Origin: Streptomyces smaragdinus
GTDB lineage: Bacteria > Actinomycetota > Actinomycetes > Streptomycetales > Streptomycetaceae
Direction: 5' to 3'
Assembly (NCBI RefSeq): GCF_009604385.1
Contig: NZ_WEGJ01000011.1
Span: forward strand, 1-64,000
DNA length: 64,000 nt
Part shown: positions 46,717 to 54,979 of the stretch, one piece after another
Layout: each line of letters starts with the position of its first letter
Numbering within the stretch: position 1 is the first letter of the stretch
The notes under the pieces: generated by a model
The model's input: only the letters and a program-made list of their open reading frames with translations
Told to the model about the DNA's origin: nothing
Database searches by the model: none
Position numbers and translations under genes: made by a program

Positions 46717-47163
46717 TCAGCTCTGGTTGAAGAACCCGCCGTTGTTCGCCCGCGCCGACTCGCCGGGGACGATCTCGTAGGTCGCCGGCGTCAGCAGGAA
46801 GACCCGGGTGGCCACCCGCTCGATGGTGCCGCGCAGCCCGAAGGTCAGGCCGGCCGCGAAGTCGACGACGCGCTTGGCGTCGGCGCCGTCCATCCCCGAG
46901 AGGTTGACGATCACCGGGACGCCCTCGCGGAACAGCTCGCCGATGCCGCGCGCGTCGCGGAAGCCGTCCGGGGTGATCGTCGCGATCCGGTGCCCCTGCT
47001 CCTGCGCGGCGTCCGACGCGACCCGCACCCGGGGGTCCGTGACCCAGGCGCCCTTGGCGGGCTGCTGGTCACCGGTCTCCGCGTAGTCGTCGTCGTAGTA
47101 CCGCTCGTCATCGTTGTCGTCGACGAGTCCGAGCCAAGCGCTCGCCCTGCGCACCGATCCCAT
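46717..47163 (-). CDS. SepF-like cell division protein
   Basis: A 148-residue SepF homologue. The N-terminal MGSVRRASAWLGLVDD is an amphipathic membrane-targeting helix, followed by an acidic linker; the C-terminal DUF552 core is VIVNLSGMDGADAKRVVDFAAGLTFGLRGTIERVATRVFLLTPATYEI. SepF tethers FtsZ to the membrane. The main sepF of Streptomyces lies in the dcw cluster, so this is a paralogue. Two SepF-like paralogues (SflA, SflB) are described in S. coelicolor, and the synteny suggests SflA. GAGGAGG lies about 8 bases before ATG 47163. Confidence 0.88.
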   Translation of the reverse strand: MGSVRRASAWLGLVDDNDDERYYDDDYAETGDQQPAKGAWVTDPRVRVASDAAQEQGHRIATITPDGFRDARGIGELFREGVPVIVNLSGMDGADAKRVVDFAAGLTFGLRGTIERVATRVFLLTPATYEIVPGESARANNGGFFNQS

Positions 47164-47419
47164 GGGGACGCCTCCTCTCCTGTGGGGCCGACCTTCCGTC
47201 CGCGCACCTATGGTCATCCATGATGCAGATGATGCGTCAATCGTATTGTTACCTGGCGGGCGATTCGTGACAGACCTGGTGCAGTTCGGATGCCGTCAGG
47301 TAAGAGTCTTTGCTGATCAACACGGCTGACGGTGCGTCGATTACTCTATCCTGGGCCGACCGGGTGAGGGTGTGGCGAACGGGTGAAGCCTTTAGCGGCT
47401 TTGAACTGGCGGGGGGACT

Positions 47420-48619
47420 GTGTTCGGAATCATTCGGCCGTGCAGACACCGGCTTTCGGAGAAACTGCACACGTCGTGGGTGGCTCATCTGTGTGGGTTG
47501 TGTCTCGCGCTCCGGAGTGATCACGGGCAGTTCGCGCGTGTCGCGACCAACTACGACGGCCTGGTCATCAGCGTGCTGACGGAGGCTCAGACCCCGCCGG
47601 AGAGCAAGCAGCGCCGCAAGGCGGGCCCCTGCCCGCTGCGCGGTATGCGCACCGCGGACGTGGCGCGGGGCGAGGGCGCGCGGCTCGCCGCGGCCGTCTC
47701 GCTGGTGCTGGCCTCCGCCAAGGTCCGCGACCATGTCGCCGACCGCGACGGGCTGCTGGCCCGTCCGCGGATCGCCGCGCTCGCCGGGCGTGTCGCGCAG
47801 ACCTGGGACCGGGGCGGTGCCCGTACGGGCGGCGAACTCGGCTTCGACACCGCCGTACTCCTCGACGCCGTGGCGCGCCAGCCGGAGCTCGAGCGCCTGG
47901 CCGTGGTGGGTACGCCGCTGCTCGCCGTCACCGAGCCCACGGAGACCGCGACGGCCGCCGCCTTCGCGCACACCGCCGTGCTCGCCGGACGGCCGGGCAA
48001 CCGGGCGCCGCTCGCCGAGGCCGGACGGCTCTTCGGCCGGCTCGCCCATCTGCTGGACGCCGCCGAGGACCTGCACGCGGACGCGGCGAGCGGGGCGTGG
48101 AACCCGATCGCGGCGACGGGCACCGAGCTCACCGAGGTGCGCCGGCTGTGCGGCGACGCGCTGCACGGCATCCGGCTGGCGCTCGCGGAGGTCGAGTTCG
48201 AGGACGGCGCGCTGGCGCACCGGCTGCTGGTGCACGAGCTGCCGCACTCGGTGGACCGGGTGTTCGGACCGGCGTACGCGCATCCGCGGGCCTCCGGTCC
48301 GTACGCGCCGCCGCCCCACAATCCGTACGCGCCGCCCGGGGACAATCCGTACGCGAATCCGCCCGGCGGTCCCGGCGGACCGGGGATGCCGCCGCCGGAG
48401 CCGCCGCGCGGACGCGGGCTGCTGATGGGGTGTCTGGTCTTCGCGGGGCTGATGTGTTCGTGCCAGGTGTGCTGTGCCGGCGAGTTCAACGATCCGTGGA
48501 CCGGGCAGCGGCGCGAGGGCGCGTGTCACAAGTGCGACTGCGACTGCTCGGGGTGCGGTGACTGCTGCAACTGCTGTGACTGCTGCGACGGGTGCGATTG
48601 CTGCGACTGCAGCTGCTGA
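47420..48619 (+). CDS. DUF5685 protein with Cys-rich C-terminus
   Basis: A 399-residue protein of the DUF5685 family. It begins MFGIIRPCRHRLSEKLHTSWVAHLCGLCLALRSDHGQ, in which Cys/His residues (CRH, CGLC) look metal-binding. A helical central domain (about 60-285) follows, then repeated NPYAPP/GPYAPP motifs (about 290-330), one hydrophobic segment (GLLMGCLVFAGLMCSCQVCC) and a tail in which about half the last 30 residues are Cys. The function is unknown. The gene is divergent from sepF-like across 256 bp. GTG 47420 matches the family start. Confidence 0.83.
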   Translation: MFGIIRPCRHRLSEKLHTSWVAHLCGLCLALRSDHGQFARVATNYDGLVISVLTEAQTPPESKQRRKAGPCPLRGMRTADVARGEGARLAAAVSLVLASAKVRDHVADRDGLLARPRIAALAGRVAQTWDRGGARTGGELGFDTAVLLDAVARQPELERLAVVGTPLLAVTEPTETATAAAFAHTAVLAGRPGNRAPLAEAGRLFGRLAHLLDAAEDLHADAASGAWNPIAATGTELTEVRRLCGDALHGIRLALAEVEFEDGALAHRLLVHELPHSVDRVFGPAYAHPRASGPYAPPPHNPYAPPGDNPYANPPGGPGGPGMPPPEPPRGRGLLMGCLVFAGLMCSCQVCCAGEFNDPWTGQRREGACHKCDCDCSGCGDCCNCCDCCDGCDCCDCSC

Positions 48620-48629
48620 ACGAGGGTCG

Positions 48630-48656
48630 CCGGCCGGGGAATCGGTCCCCGGCCGG
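48630..48656. terminator. Terminator after DUF5685
   Basis: CCGGCCGGGGA (48630-48640) pairs perfectly with 48646-48656 across a 5-base loop, 11 bases after the stop. Confidence 0.8.
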
Positions 48657-48685
48657 TGGTCTTGTGTGCGTCCGGGCGGAGGGTG

Positions 48686-48715
48686 ATACTCCCCTCAGCG
48701 TTTGTCAGGGGCACG
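48686..48715 (+). promoter_or_regulatory. Shared element upstream of protease 1
   Basis: ATACTCCCCTCAGCG followed by TTTGTCAGGGGCACG. The half-sites CCCCT and AGGGG form an imperfect palindrome, and TTGTCA resembles a -35 hexamer. A nearly identical element precedes the second protease at 49720-49750. Confidence 0.6.
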
Positions 48716-48756
48716 TCTAGATTGCCTCTGGCTCGCCTACGCCTGAGGAGGCCGAG

Positions 48757-49596
48757 TTGAGGCTCAAGCGCATCACCGTCGCCGCCGCGATAGCTTCCGC
48801 GCTGCTCACCGCCGGGTCGGTGCTGCCCGCGGCACACGCGGCACCGAACAAGGCCGAGCGGGCCGCGGGCGCCGCCGCTGCGGTCGACGCCACCGGGATC
48901 GGGGGTATGGCCTGGGGCAAGGGTGCCGACGGCGCACTCCAGGTCACCGTCGACAGCACCGTCTCCGCCGCCGAGCTCGCCCGGGTGAAGAACACCACGG
49001 CGAAGTACGGTGACGCCGTGACCGTCCACCGGACGACCGGTGAGTTCAAACCGCTGCTCGCCGCCGGTGACGCCATCTACGGCAACGGCTACCGCTGTTC
49101 GCTCGGCTTCAACGTCGTCAAGGGCGGCGTCTACTACTTCCTCACCGCCGGACACTGCGGCGACGTGGTCGGCACCTGGTACGCCAACTCCGGTCAGACC
49201 ACGCTGATCGGCGCCACCCAGGGCTCCAGCTTCCCCGGCAACGACTACGCGCTGGTGCGCTACGACAACACCTCGCTCGCCCACCCCGGCGGCTTCACCG
49301 TCGCCGACCCGGTCGTCGGTGAGTCCGTGACCCGCCGCGGCTCCACCACCGGCACGAAGACCGGCAAGGTCACCGCGCTCAACGTGACGGTGCGCTACCA
49401 GGGCGACGGCACCGTCCGCGGTCTGATCCAGACCACGGTCTGCGCCGAGCCCGGTGACTCGGGCGGCGCGCTGTACGACGGGACCAAGGCGCTCGGGCTG
49501 ACGTCCGGCGGCAGCGGCAACTGCTCGTCCGGCGGTACGACGTTCTTCCAGCCGGTGCGGGAGGCGGCCTCCGCGTACGGGGTGACCATCTACTGA
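48757..49596 (+). CDS. Secreted S1 family serine protease 1
   Basis: A 279-residue prepro-protease of the streptogrisin/alpha-lytic type. The signal peptide is about residues 1-29 (ending AAHA), then a short propeptide to about residue 105, and the mature chymotrypsin-fold enzyme from about ISGxx-equivalent GDAIYGN. The catalytic triad is His in LTAGHCG, Asp in NDYALVRY and Ser in CAEPGDSGGALY. Six Cys are as in streptogrisins. TTG 48757 has GAGGAG 6 bases upstream. It resembles S. griseus proteases B/D. Confidence 0.94.
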   Translation: MRLKRITVAAAIASALLTAGSVLPAAHAAPNKAERAAGAAAAVDATGIGGMAWGKGADGALQVTVDSTVSAAELARVKNTTAKYGDAVTVHRTTGEFKPLLAAGDAIYGNGYRCSLGFNVVKGGVYYFLTAGHCGDVVGTWYANSGQTTLIGATQGSSFPGNDYALVRYDNTSLAHPGGFTVADPVVGESVTRRGSTTGTKTGKVTALNVTVRYQGDGTVRGLIQTTVCAEPGDSGGALYDGTKALGLTSGGSGNCSSGGTTFFQPVREAASAYGVTIY

Positions 49597-49610
49597 CGAA
49601 CAGCGGTACG

Positions 49611-49652
49611 AAGCCTCCCGGAGGCGCGGAATTCCGTGCCTCCGGGAGGCTT
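49611..49652. terminator. Terminator after protease 1
   Basis: AAGCCTCCCGGAGGC (49611-49625) pairs with 49638-49652 over 15 bp; the inner GCGG/CCGT extends the stem to about 19 bp with an AATT loop. Confidence 0.85.
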
Positions 49653-49719
49653 CGCGCGTGCCGGGGGCGTGCGCCCGGGGAAGCGGAGCAAGCCCTTGTG
49701 CCCGTGGTTCTACGCGCGC

Positions 49720-49750
49720 ATACTCCCCCCTAGCGCTTGTCAGGGGCACG
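49720..49750 (+). promoter_or_regulatory. Shared element upstream of protease 2
   Basis: ATACTCCCCCCTAGCG followed by CTTGTCAGGGGCACG, differing from the 48686 element by an insertion and a few substitutions. It lies about 80 bases before the start, as does the first copy within about 40 bases. Confidence 0.6.
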
Positions 49751-49830
49751 GCGAAAGTGCTGTTTCCCGGCTGCGCCTCACGGACCCGGGAACGACGGGT
49801 CCCCGAGTCGACTCGGAGGAGAGAGTGAGG

Positions 49831-50724
49831 ATGAAGCGCCAATCCCCCCACCGCAGGATCAAGCTGTTCGCCGTCGCGTCCGCCGCCGTCCTGGCGTCCG
49901 TCGCCGCACTGCCCGCGGCCACCGCGGACCCCGCGCCGACCGCCTCGGCGAGCACCCTCGCCAGGGCGAGCGCCGGCCTGCTGGACGCGAACGTCGCCGG
50001 CACCGCCTGGAGCGTCGACGCCTCGACCGGCACGCTCGTCGTCGCCGTCGACCAGAACGTCTCGTCCGCCCAGATCGCCGGGCTGAAGAAGGCCGCGGGA
50101 ACCGACGCCGTGAAGGTCGAGCGCATCAAGGGCACCCTGCGCAGCTACATCGACGGCGGCCAGGCGATCTACGCGTCGAACTGGCGCTGCTCGCTGGGCT
50201 TCAACGTCCGCAACAGCGCCGGCCAGTACTTCTTCGTCACCGCCGGTCACTGCACGGACGGCGCCGGCACCTGGTACACCAACTCCGCCCACACCACGGT
50301 CATCGGCCCCACGGCCGGCTCCAGCTTCCCCGGCAACGACTACGGTCTCGTGCGCTACAGCAATACGGCGCTCGCCCACCCCGGCACGGTCAACCTGTAC
50401 AACGGAACCTCCCGGGACATCACCGCCGCGGGTGACGCCAGTGTCGGGCAGACCGTACAGCGCAGCGGCTCGACCACGGGTGTGCGCAGCGGGTCCGTGA
50501 CGGGTCTCAACTACACGGTCAACTACGGCGGCGGCGACATCGTCGGCGGTCTGATCCGGACGAACGTGTGTGCGGAGCCCGGCGACTCCGGCGGCTCGCT
50601 CTTCGCCGGGTCGACGGCCCTCGGGCTGACGTCGGGCGGCAGCGGCAACTGCTCGTCCGGCGGTACGACCTTCTTCCAGCCGGTACGGGAGGCGCTCACC
50701 GCGTACGGCGTGAGCGTGTTCTGA
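49831..50724 (+). CDS. Secreted S1 family serine protease 2
   Basis: A 297-residue paralogue of the upstream protease. Signal peptide about 1-32 (ending ATAD), propeptide to about residue 110 (containing DQNVSSAQIAGLKKAAG), and a mature domain with GHC in VTAGHCTD, Asp in NDYGLVRY and Ser in CAEPGDSGGSLF. ATG 49831 is 9 bases after GAGGAG; GTG 49825 is possible but too close to that site. It is about 60% similar to its neighbour by eye in the mature part, so the pair arose by tandem duplication. Confidence 0.93.
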   Translation: MKRQSPHRRIKLFAVASAAVLASVAALPAATADPAPTASASTLARASAGLLDANVAGTAWSVDASTGTLVVAVDQNVSSAQIAGLKKAAGTDAVKVERIKGTLRSYIDGGQAIYASNWRCSLGFNVRNSAGQYFFVTAGHCTDGAGTWYTNSAHTTVIGPTAGSSFPGNDYGLVRYSNTALAHPGTVNLYNGTSRDITAAGDASVGQTVQRSGSTTGVRSGSVTGLNYTVNYGGGDIVGGLIRTNVCAEPGDSGGSLFAGSTALGLTSGGSGNCSSGGTTFFQPVREALTAYGVSVF

Positions 50725-50732
50725 CGGTCACC

Positions 50733-50767
50733 GGGGCCCGCGGGGGGCGCCTTCCCCCGCGGGCCCC
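50733..50767 (+). terminator. Terminator after protease 2
   Basis: GGGGCCCGCGGGGG (50733-50746) pairs perfectly over 14 bp with 50754-50767 with a 7-base loop; CTTTTTGC follows 13 bases later. Confidence 0.85.
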
Positions 50768-50873
50768 CGTTGCGCGGCTCCTTTTTGCGCGGCTCCCGGG
50801 CCTGTCGGCCGTGGTGGTGGCGGCGTTACCATTGCCGTAAAGGGAGACATTCCGCGCACGCCAGGGGGCGACG

Positions 50874-51782
50874 ATGCTCGAGGCGCTGATTATCGGGGTG
50901 GTGGCCCTCGCGGCTGCCGCAGCGGTGTATGTGATGGCCGCCGGGAAGGTGGTCAAGCAGTACGAGCGGGGCGTGGTCTTCCGGCTGGGCAGGCTGAGGC
51001 CACAGGAGAAGCAGCCCGGGTTCACCATGATCCTGCCGTTCGTCGACCGGATGCGGAAGGTCAATCTGCAGATCGTCACGCTGCCGATCCCGGCCCAGGA
51101 GGGCATCACACGGGACAACGTGACGGTGCGGGTGGACGCGGTCGTCTACTTCCAGGTCGTCAAGGCCACGGACGCGATCGTGCGGGTGGAGGACTACCGG
51201 TTCGCGGTGTCGCAGATGGCGCAGACGTCGCTGCGGTCGATCATCGGCAAGAGCGAGCTGGACGATCTGCTGTCCAACCGGGAGAAGCTCAACCAGGGGC
51301 TGGAGTTGATGATCGACAGTCCGGCCGTCGAGTGGGGCGTGACGATCGACCGGGTCGAGATCAAGGACGTGTCGCTGCCGGAGACGATGAAGCGGTCGAT
51401 GGCCCGGCAGGCCGAGGCGGACCGTGAGCGGCGGGCCCGGGTCATCAACGCGGACGCGGAGCTGCAGGCGTCGAAGAAGCTGGCGCAGGCGGCGCAGCAG
51501 ATGTCCGACACGCCGTCCGCTCTGCAGCTCCGGTTGCTGCAGACCGTGATGGCGGTGGCTGCCGAGAAGAACTCCACGTTGGTGCTGCCCATTCCGGTTG
51601 AGTTGCTTCGGTTCCTTGAGCGGGCTCCTGGGGCTCCCGCCCCTGCCCCCTCTTCCGACGTTTCTCCCGTTACCGTCGAGGAGCCGGTGGAGCCCTTGCG
51701 GGCGGCGGATCCGTTGCCGGAGTTGGAGGGGCTGGTGCCGGAGTCCGGGGACGAGGATTCGGCTCCGCCGCAGCAGGGGTAA
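50874..51782 (+). CDS. Stomatin/slipin-like SPFH membrane protein
   Basis: A 302-residue SPFH (band 7) protein. An N-terminal membrane segment (ALIIGVVALAAAAAVYVMAAG) precedes the PHB domain (VVKQYERGVVFRLGRLRPQEKQPGFTMILPFVDRMRKVNLQIVTLPIPAQEGITRDNVTVRVDAVVYF) and a coiled-coil (about 170-225, ARQAEADRERRARVINADAELQASKKLAQAA). The C-terminal 60 residues are Pro/Glu-rich. Slipins assemble membrane microdomains; many bacteria place them beside an NfeD protease, but no NfeD gene is visible here. ATG 50874. Confidence 0.93.
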   Translation: MLEALIIGVVALAAAAAVYVMAAGKVVKQYERGVVFRLGRLRPQEKQPGFTMILPFVDRMRKVNLQIVTLPIPAQEGITRDNVTVRVDAVVYFQVVKATDAIVRVEDYRFAVSQMAQTSLRSIIGKSELDDLLSNREKLNQGLELMIDSPAVEWGVTIDRVEIKDVSLPETMKRSMARQAEADRERRARVINADAELQASKKLAQAAQQMSDTPSALQLRLLQTVMAVAAEKNSTLVLPIPVELLRFLERAPGAPAPAPSSDVSPVTVEEPVEPLRAADPLPELEGLVPESGDEDSAPPQQG

Positions 51783-51800
51783 TCGGCGCTTCGCGCCTTG

Positions 51801-51823
51801 TCCTCAAACGCCGGACGGGCTGG
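51801..51823. repeat. Streptomyces intergenic repeat
   Basis: The sequence TCCTCAAACGCCGGACGGGC belongs to a short motif I recognise as common in Streptomyces intergenic regions. It lies in the 137-bp gap after the SPFH gene. Confidence 0.45.
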
Positions 51824-51919
51824 AATGGGCGGGCTGGGATGGGGGCGTTCTGTTTCGCATCGCTTCGCATCAAGTTCCGCGTCATCTTGCCTGACTGTCC
51901 GCTCGCGCCCTTGTCCTCG

Positions 51920-52858
51920 TCAGGTCAGGAAGTCGAAGTGCGTGCCCTCGCCCTGTTCGAGGGCGCGTTCGTACGCCGGCCAGGACAGGGCCAGGTCCTG
52001 CCAGGGGAGGCCCACGGGGGCGTAGACCGTGATCGCCCCGGGGGCGCGGGGTGGTGGGGTGCGGAGGGCCTTTGTGAGGGTGGTGGCGGGGGTGACGTCC
52101 GTGTTCCGCAGGGCTCCTGACGCCGACGCCAGGCTGGGGTCGTCCACCACCACGTATGCCGTGCCGAGCAGGCCCGGGGTCAGTTCCGCCTTTCCCGGTT
52201 CGTCCGCGCCCAGGGCCGTGACGTGGGCGCCCGGGGGGATGTCCGCGGTGTCCAGGAAGGGGCGGCGGGACCAGGTCGCCGTGATCGTGATGTCCGCCGT
52301 GCGGGCCGCCCGGGACGGGTCCCCGTCCGTCGTCGCTTCGACGGACAGGGCCCGGCCGTGGCGGGCCGCGAACGCCTCCGCCCTCGCCGGGTCCAGGTCC
52401 ACCACCGTCAGCCGGCCCAGTGGGCGCAGCGCCGCGAGGCCCCGTAGCACCAGCTCCGCCTGCGCTCCCGCGCCGATCACGGTCACCGACGACGCGTCGG
52501 GGCGGGCCAGGGCGTGGGTGCCGAGGGCCGCCGCGAGGCCCGTGCGCCACGCCGTGACCGTCGCCGAGTCGAGCAGCGCCAGCAGTTCGCCGGACGCCAG
52601 GTCGTGCAGGCACACCACCCCGCGCAGCGCCGGATCCGCGCCGGGGAACTTGGCGTTGACCTTCACCGTGTACGCCGGGACGCCCGGCACCAGACCGGGA
52701 ATCAGCGCCGTCGCCGTCCCCGGGGCGGGGAGGGGCGTACGGACGCGCTGCGGGGCGATGCCGGAGGGCGCCGCGGTGAAACCGTCGCGCAGGGCCGTCA
52801 GGCACGTGTCCGTGTCGAGCACCCGGCGCAGTGCGGAGGCGGACAGCAGCAGGGTCAT
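51920..52858 (-). CDS. Ornithine cyclodeaminase/mu-crystallin family protein
   Basis: A 312-residue NAD(P)-dependent enzyme of the OCD family. The Rossmann motif is VTVIGAGAQAELVLRGLAALRP, and the N-terminal half has YTVKVNAKFPG and GVVCLHDLASGELLALLDSATVTAWRTGLAAALG, with Lys and Arg likely to bind the substrate carboxylate. Substrate within the family varies (ornithine, alanine, 2,3-diaminopropionate synthesis, imino acids), so specificity is not assigned. GAAGGGA lies upstream of ATG 52858. Confidence 0.88.
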   Translation of the reverse strand: MTLLLSASALRRVLDTDTCLTALRDGFTAAPSGIAPQRVRTPLPAPGTATALIPGLVPGVPAYTVKVNAKFPGADPALRGVVCLHDLASGELLALLDSATVTAWRTGLAAALGTHALARPDASSVTVIGAGAQAELVLRGLAALRPLGRLTVVDLDPARAEAFAARHGRALSVEATTDGDPSRAARTADITITATWSRRPFLDTADIPPGAHVTALGADEPGKAELTPGLLGTAYVVVDDPSLASASGALRNTDVTPATTLTKALRTPPPRAPGAITVYAPVGLPWQDLALSWPAYERALEQGEGTHFDFLT

Positions 52859-52930
52859 GGCGGCGTCCCTTCGGCGGTGATCTCCCGCAGGTTACGCTTC
52901 GATGATCCACATCGGCGAAGGGGAGCGGTC

Positions 52931-54007
52931 ATGGCGGAAGTCCGGGCGGACGGGGCCGGTACGGTCAACGTGGGTCTTGTCGGGGTCGGCAACTGCGCGT
53001 CGTCGCTGGTGCAGGGCGTGCGGTACTACGCGGACGCGGAGGCCGGCGCGCCCGGGCTGCAGCATCCGGTCCTCGGCGGCTACGCCGTCGGCGACGTCCG
53101 CTTCACCGCCGCCTTCGACGTGCACGCCGGCAAGGTCGGCCGGGATCTGGCGGACGCGATAGGGGCGGAGCCCAACAACGCGCTGCGGTTCGCCGACGTG
53201 CCGCCGCTCGGCGTCGAGGTCGCGGACGGTGTGCTGGAGGACGGCGTGGGGGAGTCCACCGCCGGCCACGTCGACGCCCGGGGCGAGGCCGGCGTCGACG
53301 ACATCGCCGGGCGGCTGCGGGACACCGGTACGCACGTACTGGTCAACTTCCTCCCCGTCGGCGCCCAGCGCGCCGCCGAGGCCTACGCGGAGGCCGCCCT
53401 GCGCGCCGGCTGCGCGTACGTCAACTGCATGCCCGCCGTCATCGCCCGCTCCCCGCGGTGGGCGGAGCGCTTCGCCGCCGCCGGGCTGCCGCTCGCCGGC
53501 GACGATCTGAAGAGCCAGTTCGGCGCGACGGCCGTGCACCGCGCGCTGCTCGACGTACTCGCCCGCAACGGGGTGCGGCTGCGGTCGACGTACCAGCTGC
53601 TCGCCGGCGGCAACATGGACTTCCTCAACATGCAGGACCCCGAGCGGATGCTGAGCAAGAAGGCGACCAAGGCGCAGGGGATGGGGGCCGCGTCCGGGCA
53701 CGTCGGCGCGGACTACATCCCGTATCTCGAGGACAGCAAGATCGCTCATATCCGTGTCGACGCCGAGGCGTTCGGCGGCACGCCGTTCGAGATCGACGTA
53801 CGGATGAAGGTCGAGGACTCCCCGAGCGCCGCGGGGAAGGTGCTCGACGCCGTGCGCTATCTGCGGCTGGCGATGGACCGCGGTCTGGGCGGTGTCGTCG
53901 ACCCGGTGTCGGCGGAGCTGATGAAGGCTCCGCCGACACCGCTGGCGGACGACGAGATCGGCCGGGGGCTGGCGGCGCTCACCTCGCCCACCTCGCTCAC
54001 GGAGTGA
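52931..54007 (+). CDS. ino1: myo-Inositol-1-phosphate synthase
   Basis: A 358-residue enzyme that converts glucose-6-phosphate to inositol-1-phosphate. VNVGLVGVGNCASSLVQGVRYYAD is the NAD-binding start; LVNFLPVGAQRAAEAYAEAAL, VNCMPA, GDDLKSQFGATAVHRALLD (active-site Lys) and NMDFLNMQDPERMLSKKATKAQ are conserved in short actinobacterial Ino1. Product inositol is needed for mycothiol and phosphatidylinositol. AGGGGAG lies 8 bases before ATG 52931. The last 11 bases overlap the converging phosphoesterase gene. Confidence 0.93.
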   Translation: MAEVRADGAGTVNVGLVGVGNCASSLVQGVRYYADAEAGAPGLQHPVLGGYAVGDVRFTAAFDVHAGKVGRDLADAIGAEPNNALRFADVPPLGVEVADGVLEDGVGESTAGHVDARGEAGVDDIAGRLRDTGTHVLVNFLPVGAQRAAEAYAEAALRAGCAYVNCMPAVIARSPRWAERFAAAGLPLAGDDLKSQFGATAVHRALLDVLARNGVRLRSTYQLLAGGNMDFLNMQDPERMLSKKATKAQGMGAASGHVGADYIPYLEDSKIAHIRVDAEAFGGTPFEIDVRMKVEDSPSAAGKVLDAVRYLRLAMDRGLGGVVDPVSAELMKAPPTPLADDEIGRGLAALTSPTSLTE

Positions 54008-54734
54008 TCCGTCCGTCCAGCGGACCGAAGGCCTCGAGGGCGTCCTCCGCCGAGTTGCGGGCGTACACGTACTCGTCGGCCCAGGCGGCGGCGTCCGGAT
54101 AGCCCGAGGCGGCGGTGATGCGGGCGCAGGCGGCGGCGTAGTCGTACTCCGTGCGCCGCAGCGTCACACCGCCGTCCGGCGACAGCAGCGCCCAGTGCGC
54201 GCCGCTGCGGCCGTACGGCATGCCGATGCTGCCCGGGTTGACGACGAGCCGGCCGTGGGCGAGGCGGACGAACGGTACGTGGGTGTGGCCGCAGACGATC
54301 GTGTCGACGTCCGCCGCCACCCCGGCGAGGACGTCGGACCAGCGGGCGGAGGAGGAGTCGACGAGGACCGTCTCCACGTCGTCGCGGGGGGTGGCGTGAC
54401 AGAACAGGGTGCCGCCGACGGCCGCCGTCTTCGGCAGCCCGGCGAGCAGGTCCACCTGGTCGGGGCGCAGTTGCTCCGCCGACCACGCCGTGACGGGATC
54501 GGTGGCGGGTTCGCCCCGCCGGTGCCCGACCACCTCCCGTTCGCCGTTCCCCGAGATCCACAGCGCCCGTTCGCCGAGCGCGGTGAGGACGTCGAGGGTC
54601 TCGACGGGGAGCGGTCCGGAGGCGATGTCCCCCGTGAGGGCGATCAGATCGGCGCGGTGGACGTCGGGCTCGGCGAGGACCGCCTCGAGGGCGGGGAGCA
54701 CACCGTGGATGTCGGAGAGAACGGCGATGATCAT
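53997..54734 (-). CDS. YfcE/MJ0936-type metallophosphoesterase
   Basis: A 245-residue metallophosphoesterase: IIAVLSDIHGVLPALEAVL (metal-binding D and H), LTGDIASGPLP, ISGNGERE (GNGE where GNHE/GNCD is usual), LFCHATP and CGHTHVPFVR. These enzymes hydrolyse small phosphodiesters. ATG 54734. It converges on and overlaps the ino1 gene by 11 bases; the stop codons face each other. Confidence 0.9.
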   Translation of the reverse strand: MIIAVLSDIHGVLPALEAVLAEPDVHRADLIALTGDIASGPLPVETLDVLTALGERALWISGNGEREVVGHRRGEPATDPVTAWSAEQLRPDQVDLLAGLPKTAAVGGTLFCHATPRDDVETVLVDSSSARWSDVLAGVAADVDTIVCGHTHVPFVRLAHGRLVVNPGSIGMPYGRSGAHWALLSPDGGVTLRRTEYDYAAACARITAASGYPDAAAWADEYVYARNSAEDALEAFGPLDGRITP

Positions 54735-54792
54735 GCCTCCAGGGTGACGGCCGGGGAGGCGGCGGGGGAAGGCGCTTAGCTGCGGGCATAGT

Positions 54793-54818
54793 GCCGGGGG
54801 GTCGGGGGTTGTCCCCGG
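54793..54818. repeat. GC-rich palindrome, second copy
   Basis: CCGGGG (54794-54799) with CCCCGG (54813-54818) around GTCGGGGGTTGT closely matches the element at 31669-31695. Confidence 0.5.
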
Positions 54819-54931
54819 GCGGGCGGCTCCGCGTCGTGCGGTGGGCGTACGCGCTGACCACCGCGAGCGGCGTCACCTCGGACTGACGGTCGGCGCGGGC
54901 GGGGGTCTCGCGGCGGACGAGCCACCGCTGA

Positions 54932-54937
54932 TAGGGT
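54932..54937 (+). promoter_or_regulatory. Possible -10 box of phosphodiesterase gene
   Basis: TAGGGT, a good actinobacterial -10 sequence, lies 42 bases before ATG 54980 and adjoins the left arm of the inverted repeat. Confidence 0.45.
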
Positions 54938-54968
54938 CCTAATGGTTGTGGGGAGTCAATCCATTAGG
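54938..54968 (+). promoter_or_regulatory. Inverted repeat covering the ribosome binding site
   Basis: CCTAATGG (54938-54945) and CCATTAGG (54961-54968) are a perfect 8-bp inverted repeat with a 15-base spacer. The right arm runs into GGGGG, the likely Shine-Dalgarno site for ATG 54980. It may be a repressor operator (it adjoins the -10) or an RNA hairpin. Confidence 0.6.
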
Positions 54969-54979
54969 GGGTTGTGTTC

